Made by a program: the position numbers and the translations under genes. A model generated the notes under the pieces. It was given only the letters and a program-made list of their open reading frames with translations, searched no databases and was not told the origin of the DNA. This document shows, one piece after another, positions 8,052-13,688 of a stretch of DNA of 18,946 bases. The stretch comes from an uncultured Victivallales bacterium (GTDB lineage: Bacteria; Verrucomicrobiota; Lentisphaeria; Victivallales; UBA1829). Location: assembly GCA_934661375.1 (NCBI GenBank), contig CAKUJH010000049.1, positions 1 to 18,946 on the forward strand, read 5' to 3'. Position 1 is the first letter of the stretch. The number at the start of each line of letters is the position of its first letter.

Positions 8052-9596
8052 TCAGAATTTCAGAAGCTGGGCGCCGGTGAAGATAATTTCATCTGAATCA
8101 TCTTTTCCTTGATTCCTGGCATACAGCGTGAATGTTACATAGGCAGCGTCATCGCGAACCTTGAACAGGAAGAAAACAGTTTCTTCTTTTCCGGTCTGCG
8201 ACAGCGGAAGTTTGAAGTTCCGCTCTGAACTCAGCCACCGTTTGCCTGACGTCTGGAATGCCAGTTCGCAGCCGCCGTCTCCTGTGGATCGGTTGATTCC
8301 GCTGAACAGAACACCGTAATATTCGCCCGGTTTCAGATTGAATCGTTGGGAGACACTGCCGTTAGTGTTCTTTTTCAGAATCGCTTTTCCGTTTCTGACC
8401 AGAATTGTTCCGGGGAGCGGCAGCTTTCTGTCCTGCTCCATTTGCCAGACATACCAGCCGGAAGCATCGTTGAAATTGCCGTTTTCCAGCAGATTTGCCG
8501 CAGACAGCTTCCGGGTATCGCGGTTCATGACTTCCCGTGCGGCATCGGTAATTCCCGGAGCCTGCTGTTCCCAGGTTTTTCTGATTTGACGGTGAAGCTG
8601 TTCACTGCCATTCCACCAGCTGCCTTTTTCTCCGTACAGCCATACATACTGACTTCCTTCAACAGACGCTGCTGCCAGATTACGGCGGAAAACCCGGACA
8701 ACTCCTTCGCGGTCAATCTGTTCTTTCTGTCCATATTTCAGAGATAAAGTAAAGTACGCATCCATATAAAGCGATGGAGCAAGCGAAGTCTGCGTCAGAT
8801 ATTTCGCTCGGTTTTCCGGATAAACCACCGCCGCATTGTCCGCCGCATCAGAGTACATCCGGTGCTGAAGCAGAAAATCATCCGGCACGGCACAGGCGTA
8901 TCCCATCCATTCGGAACCTTCAATCATCCGTGCCTGCGGCGGCATGACACTCATGATGCCGTTGACAAACGGAACGGTCAGCTGTCCCATGGTCAGCATG
9001 AACGGCATGAAAATTGTGATGTCCGGATATGCGGCAAAAACCGCTTTGCCCCATTGCTGTCCGCGGCGGTAAACAATTTTCCGGGTTTCTTCCAGACTCA
9101 TTTTCGTATTCAGTTTGTTGTAGTCCCAGAATTTTTTTCCGTATTCTTCTATATCGAACAGAAAACCTTTCAGTCCGGCTTCACGGGCGGCACGGGCGGC
9201 AACGCCGAAATTGGCGGCGACCGTTTTCCATTCCGCATCGTTGAACCAGTCTGTATCGTAGTTGTATGTCGTGGAATACCAGAAATTGTCGGTGAAACGT
9301 CCGAACGGAATTTTTTTCAGCCGGGCAACTTCTTTTTCAAAATGAGAATATTCCAATGGACAACCGCTCCACAGATATTGAAAAGCGAACAGATTCTTTT
9401 CTTTCCACTTTACCTGTTCCCCGCGAACCCGGATGGTCAAGCCGTCCACCGGAGCAGTCCGGTTCATTTCCTGAATATTCTTTTCCAGAAAATCAACCGT
9501 CGGATTGCTCCAGGAAAGGTCTATCACTTTCGGTGCTGCAAATCCGGACAGTCCGGACAGCAGGACGGTTGTCAGCAGCAGTGCTTTGCAGTTCAT
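8052..9596 (-). CDS. Secreted putative TIM-barrel glycoside hydrolase with C-terminal carbohydrate-binding domain
   Basis: A 514-residue exported protein with signal peptide MNCKALLLTTVLLSGLSGFA. Residues about 22-345 alternate predicted strands and helices like a TIM barrel (DGLTIRVRGE; FTDNFWYSTTYN; GLKGFLFDIEEYG; ITIFMPFMLTMG; SQYVWLYGEKGSWW). Asp148, Glu150 and Glu151 in FLFDIEEYG form an acidic cluster at a strand end and are candidate catalytic residues, reminiscent of hydrolases that use a DxE motif. From about residue 364, NLLENGNFNDASGWYVW starts a CBM4/9-type beta-sandwich that runs to the C-terminus. I cannot assign a named family. It lies 21 bp after the small binding protein, and an AAAGGG site precedes its ATG by 9 nt. 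Its position in the operon supports a role on the same extracellular glycan. Glycoside hydrolase is likely but unproven. Confidence 0.65.
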   Translation of the reverse strand: MNCKALLLTTVLLSGLSGFAAPKVIDLSWSNPTVDFLEKNIQEMNRTAPVDGLTIRVRGEQVKWKEKNLFAFQYLWSGCPLEYSHFEKEVARLKKIPFGRFTDNFWYSTTYNYDTDWFNDAEWKTVAANFGVAARAAREAGLKGFLFDIEEYGKKFWDYNKLNTKMSLEETRKIVYRRGQQWGKAVFAAYPDITIFMPFMLTMGQLTVPFVNGIMSVMPPQARMIEGSEWMGYACAVPDDFLLQHRMYSDAADNAAVVYPENRAKYLTQTSLAPSLYMDAYFTLSLKYGQKEQIDREGVVRVFRRNLAAASVEGSQYVWLYGEKGSWWNGSEQLHRQIRKTWEQQAPGITDAAREVMNRDTRKLSAANLLENGNFNDASGWYVWQMEQDRKLPLPGTILVRNGKAILKKNTNGSVSQRFNLKPGEYYGVLFSGINRSTGDGGCELAFQTSGKRWLSSERNFKLPLSQTGKEETVFFLFKVRDDAAYVTFTLYARNQGKDDSDEIIFTGAQLLKF

Positions 9597-9617
9597 GCGG
9601 TGTTTCCCTTTACGGAT

Positions 9618-10139
9618 TCATTTGGCAGCCGGAGATTCAACTTCTTCCAGCGAAACGTTGTCCAGCCAACCTTCGCCTTCGGCAGTTTTTCCATACAGTT
9701 CAAAGCGGATCTGGCAGATTGCCGCATTATCAGCAGTGCGGAATTCACAGGAAACTTTTTCGCCTTTCTTTCCGTTGAATTTGACTCCGCGGACCTGGCG
9801 GACATATTTCCAGCTTTTATCCAGTTCATACCAGAACAGACGTCCATCGCCTTCCACTGTTCCGGAAAGTCGGTAGAGAGTTCCCGGTTTGATTCGGATG
9901 TCCTGACTCCAGGTTACCGCCGTGCTTTGTCCGTCGCAGACTTTTTTGATATATGCGCGGCGGTTGCTGTTGTCCTGAGTGATGGCTCCGGAGGAACCGC
10001 CGTTTGCTTTGAGGATCCAGGCGACCGGTTTGCCGTTTTTCACCTGTTCGAAATCCGGATTCTTCACCAGATTCTCTGTTCCGGACAGCAGGCAGGGCAG
10101 ACTGCCTGCGATGATGAATGCGAGTGTTGCTTTTTTCAT
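9618..10139 (-). CDS. Small secreted carbohydrate-binding-module-like protein
   Basis: A 173-residue exported protein with signal peptide MKKATLAFIIAGSLPCLLSG. The mature part is essentially one beta-sandwich of the CBM4/9 or galactose-binding type. It starts with NLVKNPDFEQVKNGKPVAWI, has a central region with LYRLSGTVEGDGRLFWYE, and ends with the family-typical GEGWLDNVSLEEV. No catalytic domain is attached, so it probably binds a polysaccharide or presents it to the neighbouring enzymes. It resembles the C-terminal domain of the next gene, suggesting a shared target. An ATG two codons upstream (10145) is possible, but the GGAG site is only 1 nt from it and 7 nt from the chosen ATG, so 10139 is preferred. 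The ligand is unknown. Confidence 0.75.
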   Translation of the reverse strand: MKKATLAFIIAGSLPCLLSGTENLVKNPDFEQVKNGKPVAWILKANGGSSGAITQDNSNRRAYIKKVCDGQSTAVTWSQDIRIKPGTLYRLSGTVEGDGRLFWYELDKSWKYVRQVRGVKFNGKKGEKVSCEFRTADNAAICQIRFELYGKTAEGEGWLDNVSLEEVESPAAK

Positions 10140-10170
10140 GTTCATGCTCCAGTTTTTTAGTTTATATTAG

Positions 10171-10986
10171 TCAGTCGTTGGTTTTCCAAGGGTGCAGAAT
10201 GATCGTGGAAGTCAGCTGCGCCGCTTCCACATGACCATCTCCGTATGCGGTTGACATTCCGCTGGAATGCGGATAATATATGCGGTTGAATTTGTTGCGC
10301 ACCGCATCCCTGATGAAGACGCTGCTGTCGCTGATGGTATTACTGACATTGATTGCTTTCCATTGTTCCGAAAATGAGATAATTTTTGACGGAGCAACCC
10401 GGGTCTGGGAATATTTCTGCAGTGCGTATTGGTTTTCCATGGTATTGGTGGCATGTCCGCCCAGATAGATATTGTAGGAGAACGAGGAGGAAAACGGAAC
10501 ATTCCAGTAATACATGTAAGGCGAACCTGCCGGCATGCGGGGAGTCCGGCTGAACATCCCGGCGTGAGTCGGGCACATGAAGAATTTGACGGGTGCGGCA
10601 TTCAGATTTTTCGCATCATATGCACTGTTCAGTTTGACTCCGTTGACAATGCCGGGGATTCCCAGACCGACATTTGGGGACAGCATAGTCTCGAACCAGC
10701 GGCGGTAAACCGCATCACTGTACCCGTCCAGTTCTCCTTTGCTGAGAGCCGGCAGAATGCTGTCATTATAGAGATCCTGATAGCCTATTGCCCACATGTT
10801 GATCTGGCGCAAACTGTTTTTGCAGGAAATGGCACGGGCGGATTCTCTGGCGGAATTCAATGCGGGCAGCAGCATTCCCGCCAGAATTGCAATAACAGCA
10901 ATAACGACGAGGAGTTCTATTAATGTGAATTGCAACAGTTTACACATTTTGAATGTGAAATGAAAAAGAACTTTCTCATGAGCCAT
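10171..10986 (-). CDS. Type II pseudopilin-like protein with H-X9-DG domain (pseudopilin A), first gene of the cluster
   Basis: A 271-residue protein with the prepilin N-terminal methylation segment at residues 20-45 (FTLIELLVVIAVIAILAG) and Glu24 at the conserved mature position 5. LPALNSARESARAISCKNSLRQIN follows, and the C-terminus has HSSGMSTAYGDGHVEAAQL, the H-X9-DG signature. Residue 19 before the expected cleavage point is Gln instead of Gly. The cytoplasmic leader is short and basic (MAHEKVLFHFTFKMCKLLQ). An AAGGA site 10 nt upstream supports the start; a Met14 start has no ribosome site. As first gene behind the promoter at 11049-11078 it is probably highly transcribed. Apart from the N-terminal cassette it shares little sequence with pseudopilin B, so the two are not a recent duplication. 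Function is unknown beyond membrane or pilin-pathway association. Confidence 0.85.
   Translation of the reverse strand: MAHEKVLFHFTFKMCKLLQFTLIELLVVIAVIAILAGMLLPALNSARESARAISCKNSLRQINMWAIGYQDLYNDSILPALSKGELDGYSDAVYRRWFETMLSPNVGLGIPGIVNGVKLNSAYDAKNLNAAPVKFFMCPTHAGMFSRTPRMPAGSPYMYYWNVPFSSSFSYNIYLGGHATNTMENQYALQKYSQTRVAPSKIISFSEQWKAINVSNTISDSSVFIRDAVRNKFNRIYYPHSSGMSTAYGDGHVEAAQLTSTIILHPWKTND
10865..10933. repeat. Copy 2 of a 69-bp repeat (pseudopilin N-terminal segment)
   Basis: Direct repeat of 7843-7911 with 3 mismatches, confined to the part of the gene encoding the pilin-like transmembrane helix. The longest uninterrupted identity covers about 35 bp at the end nearest the start codons. Confidence 0.85.
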
Positions 10987-11048
10987 GATTCCGTTTTCCT
11001 TTCTCTCTTTTTGTGGTTGATTCTCTGTTTTTGTTTTTCACATGATTA

Positions 11049-11078
11049 ATTATACTTCATTTTCGCGTTTTCTGCCAT
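11049..11078 (-). promoter_or_regulatory. Promoter of the glycan-degradation operon
   Basis: On the minus strand a perfect -10 box TATAAT (11054-11049) lies 18 bp from ATGGCA (11078-11073), which matches 4 of 6 bases of the -35 consensus. The predicted transcript start, near 11042, leaves a leader of about 55 nt before pseudopilin A. The weak -35 box fits a promoter that needs an activator such as the adjacent AraC-family protein. Confidence 0.6.
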
Positions 11079-11102
11079 AACGATAGTTGCTTTTTACAGC
11101 AT

Positions 11103-11123
11103 AAAAGTTTCAATTTCACTTTT
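11103..11123. promoter_or_regulatory. Candidate operator: AAAAGT-N9-ACTTTT inverted repeat
   Basis: AAAAGT (11103-11108) and ACTTTT (11118-11123) form a perfect 6-bp inverted repeat with a 9-bp centre that also contains a TTTCA direct repeat. It ends about 25 bp upstream of the -35 box of the divergent operon and 65 bp upstream of the AraC-type gene. That placement suits an activator site. No binding evidence is available from sequence alone. Confidence 0.4.
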
Positions 11124-11141
11124 TTGCTGACGGAACTTGAT

Positions 11142-11153
11142 TTTTCCGGAAAA
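11142..11153. promoter_or_regulatory. 12-bp palindrome upstream of the AraC-family gene
   Basis: TTTTCCGGAAAA is a perfect palindrome 34 bp before the regulator's ATG and is followed by CGG. A related sequence, TTTTTTCGAAAAAA followed by CGG, lies at 13591-13604 upstream of the NagA-like gene. It could be an operator for autoregulation, but chance palindromes of this size in AT-rich spacers are common. Confidence 0.25.
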
Positions 11154-11187
11154 CGGATTATCTTTCTGTAAACGCCGGAGGTGCGCA

Positions 11188-12081
11188 ATGAATGAATCCT
11201 ATAAGCTGCTGCAAGACTTTACGGACAGCGTGGACGAGCTGTTTTCCCTCTTCGTCCGCTGGATGGATCCGCAAGGGGAAACCCCGACTCATAAGCACGA
11301 TTTTATCGAATTGGTCATCGTTTTTTCCGGCAGCGGCGATCATGAATACGGCGGACAGGTGATCAAAGTGCAGAAAGGCGATATTTTTGTCATTCCGCGC
11401 GGGAAATATCACAGGTATGGTACATGTTCCCCCGATTTTGCCGTCATGAACATTCTGTATATTCCGGAATCCATTTCCATGCCGCTGCTGGACTTCACCT
11501 ATCTGCCCGGCTACGAGGCATTGTATCTGGGAAAAGTGCCGGATGACGGGACATGTCCGCTGTTTCATCCGGAGGAAAAGGACATGGAGCAGATCCGGGA
11601 GCTGGCGCTGGGGCTTCAGCACGAAAGTGAAAACCGCACGCCGGGGTATCTGTTCAACATGATGGGGCTGTTCATGAGTCTGCTGGGACATCTGGCACGG
11701 ATTTATCCCGGCGGTCATCATTCGGCGAAAAAGCTGTACCTCAATACGGCGGGAGTCATCACGTATCTGAACCGCAATTACCGGAAAACGGTCAGCATCG
11801 CCAGACTGTGTTCGATCGCCGGCATGTCCAAAGCGTCGCTGATGCGCAACTTCGCACGCGCGACGGGGACAACTCCGCTGCAGTATCAGATGCGTCTGCG
11901 GATCGCCGATGCCGTCATGATGCTGCGCTCCACGGAAAAGTGTCTGGCGGATATTGCGTACGAAACCGGTTTTTCCGACAGCAATTATTTCGGGCGTCAA
12001 TTCAAGCGGGTAACCGGCCGCACCCCGGGCGCATACCGGAAAAAACCAACAGAATCCGATGATTCTTCCGGCGAAAATTAG
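11188..12081 (+). CDS. AraC-family transcriptional regulator with N-terminal cupin sensor
   Basis: A 297-residue protein. Residues about 33-80 form an AraC-type cupin with THKHDFIELVIVFSGSG and the GDIFVIPRGKYHRY strand pair, the usual sugar-binding part. Residues about 198-285 hold the two helix-turn-helix motifs (SIARLCSIAGMSKASLMRNFARATGTTPLQY; LADIAYETGFSDSNYFGRQFKRVTGRTPGAYRK). The family normally activates sugar-catabolic operons when its ligand binds. The gene is divergent from the glycan-degradation cluster and shares its 200-bp spacer, so it most likely controls that cluster. The ligand could be rhamnose or a product of the hydrolases (inference). The start at 11188 has GGAGG 6 nt upstream; an in-frame ATG at 11137 lacks such a site. 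A polar tail (TESDDSSGEN) follows the HTH. Confidence 0.92.
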   Translation: MNESYKLLQDFTDSVDELFSLFVRWMDPQGETPTHKHDFIELVIVFSGSGDHEYGGQVIKVQKGDIFVIPRGKYHRYGTCSPDFAVMNILYIPESISMPLLDFTYLPGYEALYLGKVPDDGTCPLFHPEEKDMEQIRELALGLQHESENRTPGYLFNMMGLFMSLLGHLARIYPGGHHSAKKLYLNTAGVITYLNRNYRKTVSIARLCSIAGMSKASLMRNFARATGTTPLQYQMRLRIADAVMMLRSTEKCLADIAYETGFSDSNYFGRQFKRVTGRTPGAYRKKPTESDDSSGEN

Positions 12082-12111
12082 AGAAAAACCGTTTTTTTGT
12101 AAAAACAGGGG

Positions 12112-12139
12112 TTGCTTTTGTTCCGGACGGTGATAAAGT
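12112..12139 (+). promoter_or_regulatory. Weak candidate promoter for the HlyD-family gene
   Basis: TTGCTT (12112-12117) and TAAAGT (12134-12139) are 16 bp apart, matching 3 and 4 of 6 consensus bases. They sit between the AraC gene and the structured leader, and would give a transcript leader of about 200 nt. Confidence 0.3.
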
Positions 12140-12205
12140 AAGCACCATCCGCATGAAACTCAGAACAACCGAAAGTTGACCGTCTTCATGATGGCTGACA
12201 CTTCA

Positions 12206-12289
12206 GACGGGAAAGAGCCGCCCGGTAAACCTCCGGTTCGTACCGTCCTTCAGAATCTGTTCCCGTCCGTATGCATCCGGAAGGGATGC
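12206..12289 (+). ncRNA. Structured 5' leader upstream of the HlyD-family gene
   Basis: Three stems can be drawn. GACGGGAA (12206-12213) pairs perfectly with TTCCCGTC (12260-12267). Enclosed within it, CGGTA-AACC (12223-12231) pairs with GGTT-CG-TACCG (12235-12245), with a CG bulge and a 3-nt loop. Directly after, GCATCC (12273-12278) and GGATGC (12284-12289) form a 6-bp hairpin with loop GGAAG. I do not recognise a known riboswitch class. It may be a cis-regulatory RNA or a small RNA. The region has no convincing coding content. Confidence 0.4.
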
Positions 12290-12351
12290 GCGTGCCGCCG
12301 TACCGCTTAAATCAATATGTCCCATGTAACCGCTGGAGCTGTGAGAATAAA

Positions 12352-13539
12352 ATGAGCAATGTCGCAAAACCTGCCAAGATCAGAGCAAAAATACGGATAT
12401 TCATCCTGATGTCATGTGCCGGAGCCACGGCGCTGCTGTCGCTGGCGGCTTCCCTGTTTCTGTTCAAGATCGAAGACACCATCTACTGTGACGGCGTGAT
12501 CGTGCCGGACAAAACCTTCGAGATTGTGGGGCATATAGATGCGCACATCACGAAATTCAACAAACGCCGCGGCGATGACGTGAAGAAAGGTGAAGTCATT
12601 GCCGAAATGGATTCGCGGGCATACGAAGCCACCGCCATCACGCTGGAATCCGCCGTGCGGGAACTGGAAGCGGAACTGGAAGTCAAAAAAGCGGAACTGG
12701 CGATTCTGATCAAGGAACCGCTGCCGAAGGATCTGTGGTTTTCCCGGACGAACCTGACGGAATGCGAACAGATGGTCAAAGTAACCCGCGACCGTCTGGA
12801 ACGTTCCAAAAAACTGCAGATCGTCAGCGCCATTTCCAAGACGGAGTTTGAAAAAATCGAGCTGGAAGCCATTCAGAAGGAGGCGGAGCTGGCGCGCGCC
12901 CAGGAAAATCTGCGCCGGGTGCAGAGCGGACTGGGGGAAAAGTACATCGAAAAAGCCAGACGCGACATTGCGCTGGTTGCGGCGAAACTGCAGGGGAAAA
13001 AAGAGGAACTGCAGTTCATCCGCAGCCGGATTGCGGAATGCCGGATCGTGGCGCCGGCGGCGGGACGCATTGTGGAACTCGCCTGCAAGGACACCTGGTA
13101 TGTGGCGCGCGGAAAAGTCGCGGCGGTGGTCGCGGCGGGAACCCGGATCCGCGCCATTGCCAAGATCGATGCGCGGGTGGTGCGGAAAGTGAAGCCCGGC
13201 CAGATGGTCCGGGTGACCAGCGATGTCTACAACAAATATCAGTACGGCAATTTCACCGGGGTGGTCAAGTGGATCGGAGATGTTCCGCTGACCGCAACTC
13301 CGTCCGCCCCGTCGGTTTGCTATCCCGCCGAAGTCGAACTTGACCCCGAAGGGTATGTGCTGAAATTCGGTTCCGGCGTGGAACTGGCAATTGTTACCGG
13401 AAAGCAGCCGGCGATTTATGCCCTGCTGAACATGAGCGATGAAGATTTCAAGGAAATCCGCCGGAAACGGGCCGCGTACCGCAAACATGCCGCAGAGGAG
13501 AAGGAGTCCCTGAAAACGCTGCCGGGAAACAGGGACTGA
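12352..13539 (+). CDS. HlyD-family membrane fusion (periplasmic adaptor) protein
   Basis: A 395-residue protein. Residues about 14-38 form one inner-membrane helix (IFILMSCAGATALLSLAASLFLF). Residues about 55-95 are the first half of a biotinyl-lipoyl-like domain (VGHIDAHITKFNKRRGDDVKKGEVIAEMDSRAYEA). Residues about 95-240 are a long charged coiled-coil hairpin (ESAVRELEAELEVKKAEL; KTEFEKIELEAIQKEAELARA). The second lipoyl half (CRIVAPAAGRIVEL) and a beta-barrel region (VRKVKPGQMVRVTSD) follow. The family links inner-membrane exporters to outer-membrane channels. No ABC, MFS or RND partner nor TolC-like protein is encoded in this window, so it is an orphan here. The start at 12352 begins just before the membrane helix; in-frame ATGs at 12271 and 12286 would add an implausible Cys/Pro-rich extension overlapping the structured leader. 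Confidence 0.85.
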   Translation: MSNVAKPAKIRAKIRIFILMSCAGATALLSLAASLFLFKIEDTIYCDGVIVPDKTFEIVGHIDAHITKFNKRRGDDVKKGEVIAEMDSRAYEATAITLESAVRELEAELEVKKAELAILIKEPLPKDLWFSRTNLTECEQMVKVTRDRLERSKKLQIVSAISKTEFEKIELEAIQKEAELARAQENLRRVQSGLGEKYIEKARRDIALVAAKLQGKKEELQFIRSRIAECRIVAPAAGRIVELACKDTWYVARGKVAAVVAAGTRIRAIAKIDARVVRKVKPGQMVRVTSDVYNKYQYGNFTGVVKWIGDVPLTATPSAPSVCYPAEVELDPEGYVLKFGSGVELAIVTGKQPAIYALLNMSDEDFKEIRRKRAAYRKHAAEEKESLKTLPGNRD

Positions 13540-13616
13540 ATTTCACTGATGTGCGTATTCACCTCGGTTTTTCACAGAAAAAGCTCATAATTTTTTCGAA
13601 AAAACGGTTTTGCACA

Positions 13617-13645
13617 TTGAAAAAAACGGCACTCCGCGTCATATT
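13617..13645 (+). promoter_or_regulatory. Promoter of the NagA-like operon
   Basis: TTGAAA (13617-13622; 5 of 6 consensus bases) and CATATT (13640-13645; 4 of 6) are 17 bp apart. The 149-bp spacer after the HlyD gene also holds a TTTTTC-ACA-GAAAAA hairpin (13568-13582) and the palindrome TTTTTTCGAAAAAA (13591-13604), which might act as a weak terminator and an operator. The predicted transcript would start near 13652, about 37 nt before the NagA-like ATG. Confidence 0.5.
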
Positions 13646-13688
13646 ACCGGATGAATGAAATTTTCAATCTGCCAATCAAGGGAAAAGA

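Noticed and set aside
12271..12351. 27-residue extension of the HlyD protein
   Set aside because: The added residues are Cys/Pro/Arg-rich, precede a normal cytoplasmic leader, and overlap a stable hairpin. More likely noncoding leader.
12412..13488. 358-codon minus-strand frame across the HlyD gene
   Set aside because: His/Phe/Arg-rich shadow with no family features; the plus-strand frame encodes a clear HlyD protein.
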